A DNA stretch of 64,000 bases, from assembly GCA_002163005.1 (NCBI GenBank), contig MAAF01000044.1:1-64000 (forward strand), given 5' to 3'. Shown piece by piece: positions 1 through 8,586 of the stretch. The stretch's first letter is position 1, and the number at the start of each line of letters is the position of its first letter. A program made the position numbers and the translations under genes. This stretch comes from Colwellia psychrerythraea (lineage in GTDB: Bacteria; Pseudomonadota; Gammaproteobacteria; Enterobacterales; Alteromonadaceae). The notes under the pieces were generated by a model. That model made no database searches and was not told the DNA's origin. It was given only the letters and a program-made list of their open reading frames with translations.

Positions 1-106
1 ATAGCGCTGTGGTCCCACCTGATCCCTTTCCGAACTCAGAAGTGAAACGCAGTTGCGCCGATGGTAGTGTGGGAGTTCCCATGTGAGAGTAGGACATTGC
101 TAAACT
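1..106 (+). rRNA. rrf: 5S ribosomal RNA, 5' end cut by window
   Basis: The first 106 bases read as a gammaproteobacterial 5S rRNA lacking about the first 14 bases. The conserved core (GTGGTCCCACCTGA, CCGAACTCAGAAGTGAAACG, GCGCCGATGGTAGTGTGG, CATGTGAGAGTAGGA) is intact and in the usual order. It is the last gene of an rRNA operon entering from the left. The 3' boundary is approximate because the 5' partner strand lies outside the window. Confidence 0.95.
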
Positions 107-122
107 TCTATTTAAGTTTGAT

Positions 123-207
123 AGTGAATCGCAATTGCGCCGATGGTAGTGTGACTTATGTTGCAGATAAGCCCATGTGAGAGCGTAGCGGGACATTGCT
201 AAACTTC
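123..207 (+). pseudogene. Degenerate partial second copy of 5S rRNA
   Basis: AGTGAATCGCAATTGCGCCG at 123 matches AGTGAAACGCAGTTGCGCCG at 41 of the 5S gene, and the copy then follows the 5S through GATGGTAGTGTG, CCCATGTGAGAG and GGACATTGCTAAACTTCTAT. The helix region between GTGTG and CCCATG is replaced by unrelated bases, and there is a short insertion (CGTAGCG) after GAGAG. The 5' third is absent. It lies inside the rRNA transcript before the terminator. It looks like a tandem duplication that decayed and is unlikely to form a working 5S. Confidence 0.8.
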
Positions 208-217
208 TATTTTGAGA

Positions 218-246
218 AGCCCGATTCGAAAGAGTCGGGCTTTTTG
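218..246 (+). terminator. Rho-independent terminator of the rRNA operon
   Basis: AGCCCGATTC (218-227), loop GAAA, and GAGTCGGGCT (232-241) form a stem with one G-T pair, followed by a T run. It lies 11 bp after the degenerate 5S copy. Confidence 0.93.
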
Positions 247-329
247 CTTTTCTAAATATCTAATTTCCACTGTGATTTGATTTGTAATCGCCTATTTGAA
301 CTGATGTAATTCTGGAGTTTTATTCTCTA

Positions 330-1517
330 ATGAGAAAGTTGTTATCTTCCCCTGTAAAAATGGCACTAAGTGAAGCGGAAAGTGCTTCATACCAAAATGC
401 ATTAAAGCATGTTACTGAATTAACTTTAAACCTAATGGCGGTTAAAGTTGAAAATAGGCCTGAGGACTATCTTGGCTGGTGTACTGAGTTGATTGATATC
501 TGCCGTAACCGAATTAACATGAGCCTGCTTGAAGAGCAGCAACTGCCGATCTTGAAAAAGCTAGAGCAAGTGCTTGTGCTAGGTGCTAGTGTAAGTCAGT
601 TCAAAATGGCGCGCATTGCACCATGGCCAATATTTACCGCTTTTGTTGAACAACAAGCGACTTTACATGCGTTAGAAGAGCGGTTAGCCCTGCTAGATTA
701 TATTCAGTTAATAAAGAGTAAAAGCTTAGCTGAAATGACAGAGCTTGAACGCCTAGCTTTTGCAGGTAAACATACTAACCAACATTGTCATACCCAATAT
801 AATTTTGATGTTGAATGGTTTGCTTCAACGAAAGGCGCTAAAGTTTTTCATATATTATTAGCGCAGCAACCTGAAAGCTTTGATACGGCACTAAGTCATA
901 TTCCAGATTCAGGTGATGTAACACCTAAGCAATACCAGCAATTTGTTCAAAGCTATAAAAAAATATTTAACGATTATACTGTTGATAAAGAAGCTGGTGA
1001 AAAAGCACCATTAGCAGCAGCTACACGTTTATTAGCGATGAAACGTCCAGATCAATTTATTGCGCTAACAAATGCAAAAATTGAAGTGCTTTGCCAAGGT
1101 TTATCAATAGCCAAATTTAATAGTTTTGATTTTGAAAGTTACTGGCAGGATATGATCGGTACTTTAAGAACTTTTGCTTGGTGGCATCAAGGTGCACCCG
1201 AAGATGAGCGAGAATTAAAGCTTTGGAAAGTTCGCGCAATTTTAGTCGACTTATTTATGTTTGCCGATGAAGACTTTGCCTTTACCTCTAATTATTTACG
1301 TATTCGTGATAAGAAGTTAAATAGCGTTGAAAGTAGCTACAAGTCAGGTCGTCGTGGTCGTATCAAGCTAACACCAGAAGAAGTTGTTGATCAAGCTTTA
1401 GCTGAAGAGGGTGTACCTGAGTACATTCAAACTAAGCGAGATACCATTCTCAAACAAGTAAAAGATGGCAAGAGTGTTGAACATGTTATTGGTTTGATGA
1501 GAGCTATCTTCGGTTAG
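330..1517 (+). CDS. Conserved-looking protein of unknown function (395 aa)
   Basis: I do not recognise a family with confidence. The 395-residue protein has no signal peptide or membrane segment and is mostly helical in character. It carries a basic stretch near residues 340-348 (SGRRGRIKL) that could contact nucleic acid, and an RPDQF motif near residue 240 that is reminiscent of nuclease-associated families; both notes are inference only. The ATG at 330 is preferred because GGAG lies upstream at 312-315, although the spacing is long (14 nt). Another in-frame ATG lies at 360. It stands alone between the rRNA terminator and a 12-bp perfect hairpin just after its stop. Base composition is like the neighbours. 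Confidence 0.7.
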   Translation: MRKLLSSPVKMALSEAESASYQNALKHVTELTLNLMAVKVENRPEDYLGWCTELIDICRNRINMSLLEEQQLPILKKLEQVLVLGASVSQFKMARIAPWPIFTAFVEQQATLHALEERLALLDYIQLIKSKSLAEMTELERLAFAGKHTNQHCHTQYNFDVEWFASTKGAKVFHILLAQQPESFDTALSHIPDSGDVTPKQYQQFVQSYKKIFNDYTVDKEAGEKAPLAAATRLLAMKRPDQFIALTNAKIEVLCQGLSIAKFNSFDFESYWQDMIGTLRTFAWWHQGAPEDERELKLWKVRAILVDLFMFADEDFAFTSNYLRIRDKKLNSVESSYKSGRRGRIKLTPEEVVDQALAEEGVPEYIQTKRDTILKQVKDGKSVEHVIGLMRAIFG

Positions 1518-1529
1518 ACGGTTTCTATT

Positions 1530-1558
1530 TATAGGGATAAATAATCTTTATCCCTATA
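1530..1558 (+). terminator. Perfect 12-bp hairpin after the unknown gene
   Basis: TATAGGGATAAA (1530-1541), loop TAATC, and TTTATCCCTATA (1547-1558) pair perfectly, 13 bp after the stop codon. There is no strong T run, so factor-independent termination is uncertain. It may simply mark the transcript end. Confidence 0.5.
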
Positions 1559-1783
1559 CTCTATCAGTCATTCTTTCTAACTCAGCCAACCTCCTACAAA
1601 TATATACTTCATCCACAATATTATTCAATGGCAGTTATTCCCAACCAAATATACTTATAACAATTGAGTTCTCTTAAGCGCATGTTAACCATTCATGACT
1701 AGGTAACTGCATTGTCTTGAATAGCAGACGAAAAGCCCGACAAAAAATTAATTAATTTTAAATAAATTCTATAAAACTTCTTA

Positions 1784-1940
1784 TACCAATCAGATTAATT
1801 AATGGTCCAAATTTTAATTAGGGTAAATTTTCAAGAACAAGGCGTTTGATTGAGTAATAGCTGGCTATTGGGATTGAAAACAAAGATGTTATTGGATATT
1901 TAGACCATTTAAAAAGATCACTTAGTTAGTCTGGTTGGTA
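1784..1940. repeat. MITE-like element with TACCAATC inverted ends
   Basis: TACCAATCAGATTAATTAA at 1784 is mirrored by TTAGTTAGTCTGGTTGGTA ending at 1940 (19-bp ends, 3 mismatches). The interior contains AAGGCGTTTGATTGAG, which resembles AAGGCATTGATTGAAG inside the larger element at 45137-45447. No coding capacity. It fills most of the 522-bp gap between the unknown gene and the TetR gene; apart from the hairpin at 1530 and the promoter from 1986, I see nothing else in that gap. Confidence 0.75.
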
Positions 1941-1985
1941 TTATTATACCTGCTGTTTTGTTTGTACATTTTGGTTACAAATGTA

Positions 1986-2039
1986 TTGACTATAGTTACA
2001 TTTGCTATATGATGACGAAACGTCAGTGACGATTCGTCA
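1986..2039 (+). promoter_or_regulatory. tetR-type gene promoter with two palindromic operators
   Basis: TTGACT (1986-1991) and TATGAT (2008-2013) with a 16-bp spacer make a good sigma-70 promoter. Two palindromes overlap and follow the -10: TGACGAAACGTCA (2013-2025) and TGACGATTCGTCA (2027-2039), with centres 14 bp apart. The second is identical to the site at 2880-2892 in front of the exporter gene. This layout fits autorepression by the TetR protein encoded next; the binding itself is inferred. Confidence 0.8.
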
Positions 2040-2060
2040 TTGTTAAATGTAGATGATCTT

Positions 2061-2828
2061 ATGACACCACCAAAATTACTTGATGATAAAGCCCTTAAGG
2101 AAAGAGAGCTTTTGATTATCAATACAGCCGTATTACTTATCCAACGAAATGGTATAGAAAATCTTACGATGGATAAGGTTGTTACCCAAGTACCTTTCTC
2201 AAAAGGCACTGTTTATAAACACTTTGTCGGTAAAGAAGATTTACTGTTAGCTATTAGTAATCATTCTATCAAAGTACTTGGCGATCTTTTTCACCGCGCA
2301 TACCAATTTAAAGGCTGTGCACGTTCTAGAATGCTGTTGTTAAATTTCTCTTACCTTATTTATGCGATGTTATACCCAGCATTGTTTCAAACAGTGCTGT
2401 GCGCAAAATCGCCTAACGTTGTGGGAAAATCAAGTGAAAAGCACATTAATGAGGGAGAGCGATTAGAAATTAAGTTGATGACGTCTATCCACGGCATTGT
2501 AGAAGACGGCTTAGCTGATAGCAGCCTAGAACTTCCTATGAATATGGATATACAGCAACTATGTTTTAGTAACTGGTCTATGGCTTATGGCGCTATTACT
2601 CTGCTTTCAAGTGAAGTTGAACAGTGTAGTGGTAGAACGAGTTTGATTGTAGAACGTGAGCTTTTTAACCTCAGTAACATGCTTTATGACGGCATGGGAT
2701 GGAAACCTTTTACAAAAGACAGAAGCCATTGTGCAGAACTAAAAATAGCTTTAGCTGAATTATTTCCAGAAGAATTAGCACAAATTAAAGCAAAAGGGCG
2801 TGAGCTAAACTTTGATAGTTTTAGCTAA
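2061..2828 (+). CDS. TetR family transcriptional regulator
   Basis: The N-terminal segment is a typical TetR DNA-binding domain: IINTAVLLIQRNGIENLTMDKV, then VPFSKGTVYKHFVGKEDLL, with the KGTVYKHF recognition helix around residues 47-54. The C-terminal ligand domain is divergent. The ATG at 2061 is taken as the start; an in-frame TTG at 2040 is possible, but it sits at the edge of the operator only 20 nt after the predicted transcription start, and neither has a clear Shine-Dalgarno. Two operator palindromes lie in its own promoter and one lies before the RND gene downstream, so it probably represses both. The inducer is unknown, perhaps a lipid or hydrophobic compound given the exporter. Confidence 0.88.
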   Translation: MTPPKLLDDKALKERELLIINTAVLLIQRNGIENLTMDKVVTQVPFSKGTVYKHFVGKEDLLLAISNHSIKVLGDLFHRAYQFKGCARSRMLLLNFSYLIYAMLYPALFQTVLCAKSPNVVGKSSEKHINEGERLEIKLMTSIHGIVEDGLADSSLELPMNMDIQQLCFSNWSMAYGAITLLSSEVEQCSGRTSLIVERELFNLSNMLYDGMGWKPFTKDRSHCAELKIALAELFPEELAQIKAKGRELNFDSFS

Positions 2829-2845
2829 ATAAATACCAATGATGT

Positions 2846-2868
2846 GCGGTGAGTAACCGCCTTTTTTT
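2846..2868 (+). terminator. Terminator of the TetR gene
   Basis: GCGGT (2846-2850), loop GAGTA and ACCGC (2856-2860) are followed by CTTTTTTT. The T run merges into the TTGACC at 2867-2872 that may serve as the -35 of the next promoter. Confidence 0.75.
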
Positions 2869-2892
2869 GACCTGTATGGTGACGATTCGTCA
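2867..2892 (+). promoter_or_regulatory. Exporter operon promoter region with TetR operator
   Basis: TTGACC (2867-2872) is a plausible -35. The palindrome TGACGATTCGTCA (2880-2892) lies in the spacer and is identical to the operator in front of the TetR gene, which links regulator and exporter. The -10 is not clear. Confidence 0.7.
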
Positions 2893-2935
2893 TCAATGAA
2901 ATACTTCTTTTATAAAGATAAATAAGGACTTAGCG

Positions 2936-5284
2936 ATGAGAGACAAACTCTACAATTTTGTCGGCAAAAATCCATTTTGGGTGATACTTGTTTGTATTAC
3001 GTTTATGGTGCTGGCGGGGACAGGAGCACAAAAGTTAGAATTTAAAAATGACTATAGGGTGTTCTTTAGTGAAGAAAATCCACAATTAACGGCTTTTGAA
3101 TCGATGCAAAAGGTCTACAACAAAAGCGATAATGTTTCTTTTGTTGTTGTGCCTAAAGATGGCAATGTTTTTACTGCTGAGCATTTAGCGGCGTTAAAAG
3201 TATTAACTAAAGAAAGTTGGCAAGTACCGTATTCAACTCGGGTTGATTCGGTTACTAACTTCCAATATACCTATGCTGAAGAAGATGACATGATCGTTGA
3301 AGATCTTGTGATGTCGACTAAAAACTTAACCCGCGATAAGCTTGAAAAGATAAAAAAAATAGCTATCAGTGAACCGTTATTAGTTAATAAAATTATCTCT
3401 CAAACGGGCCATGTTTCTATTGTTAACGTTACTGTGCAGTTTCCAGGTCTTAACCCTATGGCCGAAACGCCAGAAGTTGCTGCCAGTGTTCGCGCTATTA
3501 AAACTCAGTTTTTAGCACAGCATCCAGAGCTTGACGTTTATCTTTCAGGCATGGTGATGATGAATACTTCATTTGGTGAGTCTTCAATTAGTGATAGCTC
3601 AACCCTTATTCCACTGATGTTTCTTGTTGTTATCGTTACCATAGGTTTATTGCTAAGAACCATAACAGGTACCATATCTACCGTACTTATTATTATTATG
3701 AGTATTGTTACTACTATGGGACTTGCCGGATGGTTAGGCTTTTATTTAACCGGACCATCATCATCAGCACCTACGATGATTATGACGTTGGCTGTTGCTG
3801 ATTGTATTCATATTTTAACCTCTATGTTTTATGAGATGCGCCAAGGCGCTGATAAGCGTACGGCGATTGCACGCAGTATAAAAATAAATTTACAGCCAAT
3901 CTTTTTAACCAGTATAACTACTGCTATTGGTTTTTTAAGTATGAACTTCTCTGATTCACCACCGTTTAGAGACTTAGGAAACTTAGTTGCGATTGGTGTA
4001 ATGTTGGCGTTTGTTTTTTCTATTACTATATTCCCTGCATTGCTAACAGTATTACCAGTACGCGTTAAAGTGCAGCCAGAAAATAAAAAAGATATCATGG
4101 CTAAATTGGCAGATTTTGTTATAGCCAAGCGTAAAGCCTTATTACCGCTAACCAGTGTATTTATCATCGCCTCTATTATGTTCATACCTAATAATGAGCT
4201 TAATGATGATTTTGTGAAGTACTTTGATGAAACAGTGCCGTATCGAGTGGCGACTGATTTTATGCAAGATAACTTATCAGGCATGATGCTGGTTGAAATT
4301 TCGGTTAAAACTGGTGAAGCAAGCGGAATAAATAATCCTAAATATTTGAACAGTGTGTCAGACTTTAGTGATTGGTTACGTGCACGCCCAGAAACTGATC
4401 ACGTAAATACCATAACCGATACATTAAAACGTTTAAATAAAAATATGCACGGTGACGATCCTAATTGGTATAAATTACCAGACAGTCAAGAAATGTCAGC
4501 ACAGTATCTATTACTGTATGAAATGTCTTTACCTTATGGCTTAGATTTAAATAACCAATTAGATGTTGATAAATCATCATCAAGAATTGTGGCTACCTTT
4601 AAGAATATGACCAGTAACGAATTGATTACTGTTGAGCAAGACATGATCCAGTGGTTCAGTGAGCATGCACCTCAGTATGAAGTAGATTTTGCTAGCCCTA
4701 GTTTAATGTTTGCCCATATTGGTCAACGTAACATTACCAGCATGTTAATTGGCACAACACTGGCGCTAATTCTGATTTCAATTTTATTAGGTGTGGCGTT
4801 AAAAAGTTGGCGCTTTGGCCTTATCAGTTTATTACCTAACTTGGCTCCCGCGGCTATAGGTTTTGGTATTTGGGGATTATACAGTGGGCAAGTAGGTCTA
4901 GGTTTATCGGTTGTTATTGGTATGACTCTAGGGATTGTTGTTGATGATACGGTTCACTTTTTAAGTAAGTACCTTCATGCAAGACGTGACAAAAATGCCA
5001 GTACCAAAGAAGCGGTACATTATGCTTTTGATAATGTTGGTAGAGCGCTTTGGGTGACCACTTTTGTTTTAGTTGCTGGGTTTACAGTTTTGGCACAATC
5101 ATCATTTAAAATGAATGCCGATATGGGCTTCTTAACCGCACTAACTATCTTTGTAGCACTTGTGGTTGACTTTCTATTCCTGCCTCCATTATTGATGTTA
5201 TTAGATAAGAGCAAGAATGAAGCAAAAAATAGTGCAACATCTACTGCTGAAGTACTAACTAATAAAACAATTAAAGCGGTTTAA
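2936..5284 (+). CDS. RND superfamily (MMPL/SSD-type) exporter
   Basis: A 782-residue inner-membrane transporter with the two-fold RND plan: a first membrane helix (residues 13-30), a periplasmic loop, a five-helix bundle (about 220-380), a second single helix and loop, then a second bundle (about 595-765). Conserved stretches include TLAVADCIHI in the first half and GMTLGIVVDDTVHFLSKY in the second, both carrying the acidic residues expected in proton-driven RND proteins. It is shorter than AcrB-type pumps and matches the MMPL/HpnN-like group that moves lipids or hydrophobic compounds. AGGA precedes the ATG. It leads an operon with a LolA-like protein (63 bp gap) and a barrel protein. The substrate cannot be told from sequence. 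Confidence 0.9.
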   Translation: MRDKLYNFVGKNPFWVILVCITFMVLAGTGAQKLEFKNDYRVFFSEENPQLTAFESMQKVYNKSDNVSFVVVPKDGNVFTAEHLAALKVLTKESWQVPYSTRVDSVTNFQYTYAEEDDMIVEDLVMSTKNLTRDKLEKIKKIAISEPLLVNKIISQTGHVSIVNVTVQFPGLNPMAETPEVAASVRAIKTQFLAQHPELDVYLSGMVMMNTSFGESSISDSSTLIPLMFLVVIVTIGLLLRTITGTISTVLIIIMSIVTTMGLAGWLGFYLTGPSSSAPTMIMTLAVADCIHILTSMFYEMRQGADKRTAIARSIKINLQPIFLTSITTAIGFLSMNFSDSPPFRDLGNLVAIGVMLAFVFSITIFPALLTVLPVRVKVQPENKKDIMAKLADFVIAKRKALLPLTSVFIIASIMFIPNNELNDDFVKYFDETVPYRVATDFMQDNLSGMMLVEISVKTGEASGINNPKYLNSVSDFSDWLRARPETDHVNTITDTLKRLNKNMHGDDPNWYKLPDSQEMSAQYLLLYEMSLPYGLDLNNQLDVDKSSSRIVATFKNMTSNELITVEQDMIQWFSEHAPQYEVDFASPSLMFAHIGQRNITSMLIGTTLALILISILLGVALKSWRFGLISLLPNLAPAAIGFGIWGLYSGQVGLGLSVVIGMTLGIVVDDTVHFLSKYLHARRDKNASTKEAVHYAFDNVGRALWVTTFVLVAGFTVLAQSSFKMNADMGFLTALTIFVALVVDFLFLPPLLMLLDKSKNEAKNSATSTAEVLTNKTIKAV

Positions 5285-5347
5285 AAGAGCGCAATTTATC
5301 AAAAAAATTTATCAATTAAGATGATAAAACTTTATAAGGATTTTTAC

Positions 5348-6148
5348 ATGTTAACTAAAAAAATACTGATTAGTGCTTTATCTGCACTCAGTTTATTGAT
5401 TGTTTCAAATACTTCTTTTGCGTTGACTGCAGAAGAGCAAAAAGGCTTAGATATTTCTTTGGAAGCTAAAAAGCGTGATTTAGGCTGGCAAGACAGTACT
5501 GCGGATATGCTGATGTTATTACGCAATAAGCAGGGCCAAGAAAGTATTCGTGAAATTAAGATGAAATCATTAGAAGTTATTGATGATGGTGATAAAAGTT
5601 TAACAATATTCAATAAACCGCGAGATGTAAAAGGCACCGCATTTTTGAGCTTCTCTCATCCGGTTAAATCTGATGAGCAATGGTTATTTTTACCGGCATT
5701 AAAACGTGTTAAACGTATTTCATCACGTAATAAATCGGGACCTTTTATGGGCTCTGAATTTGCTTTTGAAGATTTAAGTTCCTTTGAAGTTGAAAAGTAC
5801 ACTTATAAATATTTAGGTGAAGAAGAATTGAATGGTTTTAAAAACTTCAAAGTAGAGCAATACCCAGCGGATGAAAATTCAGGTTACACTCGACGCATAG
5901 TCTGGATTGATAATGAAGAGTACCGTGTTCATAAAATTGATTTTTATGATCGTAAAGATTCATTATTAAAAACCTTATCTTTTAAAGGATATAAGCAATA
6001 TATAGCCAAGCATTGGCGTGCAGATATCCAAGAAATGATTAATCATCAAAATGGCAAAAGCACTGAGCTTAAATGGACTAATTATGCTTTTAAAACAGGT
6101 TTGTCAGACAGTGACTTTAATCGTAACTCATTAAAACGAGCGCGCTAA
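5348..6148 (+). CDS. Outer membrane lipoprotein-sorting (LolA-like) periplasmic protein
   Basis: The product has a cleavable signal peptide (MLTKKILISALSALSLL..SFA, cut near residue 27). The mature part resembles the LolA-like family annotated as outer membrane lipoprotein-sorting protein, seen next to RND/MMPL exporters; hallmarks are the WLFLPALKRVKRIS and GPFMGSEFAFEDL stretches. These proteins probably ferry a lipid or lipoprotein between membranes. The ATG at 5348 is chosen over the in-frame ATG at 5321 because AAGGA lies 8 nt upstream of it and the signal peptide begins there. It is followed after 4 bp by the barrel gene, so the three products likely form one envelope-spanning route. 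Confidence 0.82.
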   Translation: MLTKKILISALSALSLLIVSNTSFALTAEEQKGLDISLEAKKRDLGWQDSTADMLMLLRNKQGQESIREIKMKSLEVIDDGDKSLTIFNKPRDVKGTAFLSFSHPVKSDEQWLFLPALKRVKRISSRNKSGPFMGSEFAFEDLSSFEVEKYTYKYLGEEELNGFKNFKVEQYPADENSGYTRRIVWIDNEEYRVHKIDFYDRKDSLLKTLSFKGYKQYIAKHWRADIQEMINHQNGKSTELKWTNYAFKTGLSDSDFNRNSLKRAR

Positions 6149-6152
6149 GCTG

Positions 6153-7493
6153 ATGCACTTTTCTTTAAATGAGTCTTTAAGTAAGGTTTTAAATAAGTAT
6201 TCAAATATGCCTTTAACTAAAACCTTAAGTAAAGTGTTAGGTAACAAGGCTAAGTTGTCTGTAACCGCTATGACCGTATGCGCAAGCTTAGTGCTTAGTA
6301 ACCCTCTCTCTGCCAGTGAGGTAGCAAGTGACGTTGAATTTGAGGCATCAGGTAATATTGCCCTTGAGCAGCGTTACTTTTTTAAAGATGCACTTTATTC
6401 TGATCAATTGAGTCATAGCCAAACATCTTTCTCGGTAGAGCCTGAGCTTTATTGGCAGTGGAATGATGGTAGTGACAGCCTTTTATTTACGCCATTTTAT
6501 CGCGTTGATAGTCATGATGATCAACGAACTCATGGTGATATTCGTGAACTTGCTTATATTCATGCCAGTGATGATTGGGAATTACGCGTTGGTATTCGCA
6601 AAGAGTTTTGGGGCGTTACCGAATTTCAACACTTGGTTGACGTGATAAACCAAACTGATGGCGTAGAAGATTTTGATGGCGAAGACAAACTCGGTCAGCA
6701 AATGCTCAACTTATCACTGGTTAATGACTGGGGTATTGTTGATGTGTTTTTACTGCCAGGCTTTCGTGAGAGAACCTATGCTGGTGAAGAAGGGCGTTTA
6801 CGTGGACCTTTAGTTGTTGATGAAGATAATGTCAGTTATGAATCGTCTGCGGGTCAACAGCATCTAGATTTTGCGCTTCGTTGGGCACATAGTGTTGGTG
6901 ACTTTGACCTAGGTGCTTATTGGTTTCATGGTACCAATAGAGAGGCTTATTTAAGTCCATCACCACAAGCGCCATCGTCGAGTTTAGTGCAATCCTCTCT
7001 ACAACAATACTATGCTCAAATGGATCAGCTAGGTGTTGATGTTCAAGCTACCCTAGGTGACTGGTTATGGAAATTTGAAAGTATTTATCGCAGTACTAGT
7101 GTGGAAGATTTCTGGGCAACGCAAGCGGGTTTTGAATACAGCTTTATTGGTGTGTTTGATTCGAATCTCGACTTAGGTCTATTGATGGAGCATAGCTGGG
7201 ATTCTCGTGGTGAGGTCGCCCTTGGCGCGCAAGGCTCATTAATGCAAAATGATTTGTTTTTAGGGGCCAGGTTAGCCTTTAACGACATGCAAAGTAGCGA
7301 GCTACTCATGGGGTTTGGCAGTGATTTAGACCACAACGCTTTTAGTTTCCTTATTGAAGCTAGTCGTCGTTTTGGAGATAATTTTATTGCTAGTTTTGAT
7401 GTGCGGTTATTACAAAGCAACGAACCTAATGACTTACTTTATACCTTAAGTAATGATGACCATGCACAGTTGTCTCTAGCTTGGTATTTCTAG
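6153..7493 (+). CDS. Predicted outer-membrane beta-barrel protein of the exporter operon
   Basis: After an N-terminal export signal (hydrophobic core near residues 36-50, ending SNPLSA), the 446-residue protein consists of alternating strands rich in aromatic and acidic residues. It ends in an aromatic residue (LSLAWYF), the classic signature for barrel insertion by Bam. It has some flavour of the DUF1302 type of barrel that travels with RND exporters, but I cannot assign the family firmly. A later start, at Met19 or Met40, would give a more usual signal peptide length. It sits 4 bp after the LolA-like gene and is last in the operon before a strong bidirectional terminator. Confidence 0.75.
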   Translation: MHFSLNESLSKVLNKYSNMPLTKTLSKVLGNKAKLSVTAMTVCASLVLSNPLSASEVASDVEFEASGNIALEQRYFFKDALYSDQLSHSQTSFSVEPELYWQWNDGSDSLLFTPFYRVDSHDDQRTHGDIRELAYIHASDDWELRVGIRKEFWGVTEFQHLVDVINQTDGVEDFDGEDKLGQQMLNLSLVNDWGIVDVFLLPGFRERTYAGEEGRLRGPLVVDEDNVSYESSAGQQHLDFALRWAHSVGDFDLGAYWFHGTNREAYLSPSPQAPSSSLVQSSLQQYYAQMDQLGVDVQATLGDWLWKFESIYRSTSVEDFWATQAGFEYSFIGVFDSNLDLGLLMEHSWDSRGEVALGAQGSLMQNDLFLGARLAFNDMQSSELLMGFGSDLDHNAFSFLIEASRRFGDNFIASFDVRLLQSNEPNDLLYTLSNDDHAQLSLAWYF

Positions 7494-7540
7494 TAAATTA
7501 GAATTTTTACTTAATCAATTAATGAACAATACTTCAAAAT

Positions 7541-7576
7541 AAAAGCCAATAAGTGACATGACTTATTGGCTTTTTT
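7541..7576. terminator. Bidirectional terminator between convergent genes
   Basis: AAAAGCCAATAAGT (7541-7554) pairs with ACTTATTGGCTTTT (7561-7574) around a 6-nt loop, with A and T tracts on the two sides. It separates the exporter operon (+) from the deacetylase operon (-). Confidence 0.93.
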
Positions 7577-7615
7577 ATTGAGAGAAATTCTAAATGAATG
7601 ACAGTTGAAAGTAAA

Positions 7616-8569
7616 TTAGTTACCAATTAAACCATTAACATGAGCAACGACACTTCTTCCTAACGCACTTGGCGCATAACCGCCTTCAAGCACAGAAACA
7701 ATTCTGCCTTTACCATATTCATCAGCGATGACTTTAAGTTCATCGGTGATCCATCGATAATCTGCCTCAGTTAAGCTAACGTGTGACATCTCATCTTCAA
7801 TATGTGCATCAAAACCCGCTGAGATAATGATCAACTCAGGTTTGAATTTATGCAAGGCAGGTAACCAGTGTGCCGTTAATTTTTCACGGAACTGTTCACC
7901 CTTAGTCGTTGCCGCTAACGGTGTATTGATTATCGGTGGCGTATCACTCTCTTGAATTTCAAATGGATAGAGCGGATATTGGTAGCTTGAGCAAAAAAGA
8001 TAGCCTTTGTCATCTTCTGGTGTTGCATTAAAGTGATTTCTTATAATATCTTCAGTACCGTTCCCGTGATGAACATCAAAATCTACGATAGCTACACGTT
8101 TTAAACCATACTTTTGTTTAGCATAAGCTGCTGCCACGGCAACGTTGTTGAAAAAACAAAAACCCATGCCTTTATCATGCTCTGCGTGATGACCAGGAGG
8201 TCTTGTAGCGCAAAATGCAGCACCTAAGATACCTTCCATCACTAAGTCCACAGCATCAACAGCAGCGCCAGCTGAATATAAAATAGAAGTGAGTGTTTTT
8301 TCATTCATCACAGAGTCTTCACCTACCGTAAAGTTTTCTTCGCCTTCACTCGGTGCATTATCAAAAACAAAATCAATATGTTCTTGCGTGTGCGCTAAGG
8401 CTAGCAAGCTTTTATCAATAGGTTTTGAATCAAACTGACGCACGACATAGTCTAAGCCGCTACGAATTAATTGATCTGAAATGGCCGTTAAGCGCTTACC
8501 ATTTTCCGGGTGATGCTCACCCATATTATGTTCACCACATCGATAGTGGCCTATTATTCCTACTGGCAT
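7616..8569 (-). CDS. Histone deacetylase family protein (zinc-dependent deacetylase)
   Basis: A 317-residue arginase/deacetylase-fold enzyme with every hallmark in place: RPPGHHAE (123-130), FDVHHGNGT (164-172, with the Asp and His zinc ligands), SAGFDAH (250-256) and EGGY (295-298). Bacterial members remove acetyl or other acyl groups from polyamines, small molecules or protein lysines; which applies here is unknown. The gene lies 17 bp downstream of the acetyl-CoA hydrolase/acetyltransferase fusion in the same operon, so its substrate may be an acetylated product of that partner (inference). Confidence 0.92.
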   Translation of the reverse strand: MPVGIIGHYRCGEHNMGEHHPENGKRLTAISDQLIRSGLDYVVRQFDSKPIDKSLLALAHTQEHIDFVFDNAPSEGEENFTVGEDSVMNEKTLTSILYSAGAAVDAVDLVMEGILGAAFCATRPPGHHAEHDKGMGFCFFNNVAVAAAYAKQKYGLKRVAIVDFDVHHGNGTEDIIRNHFNATPEDDKGYLFCSSYQYPLYPFEIQESDTPPIINTPLAATTKGEQFREKLTAHWLPALHKFKPELIIISAGFDAHIEDEMSHVSLTEADYRWITDELKVIADEYGKGRIVSVLEGGYAPSALGRSVVAHVNGLIGN

Positions 8570-8586
8570 AATTATCCCTTATTATT

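Noticed and set aside
3829-4284. 151-codon minus-strand frame inside the RND gene
   Set aside because: Shadow of a well-supported gene, without motif, ribosome site or promoter.
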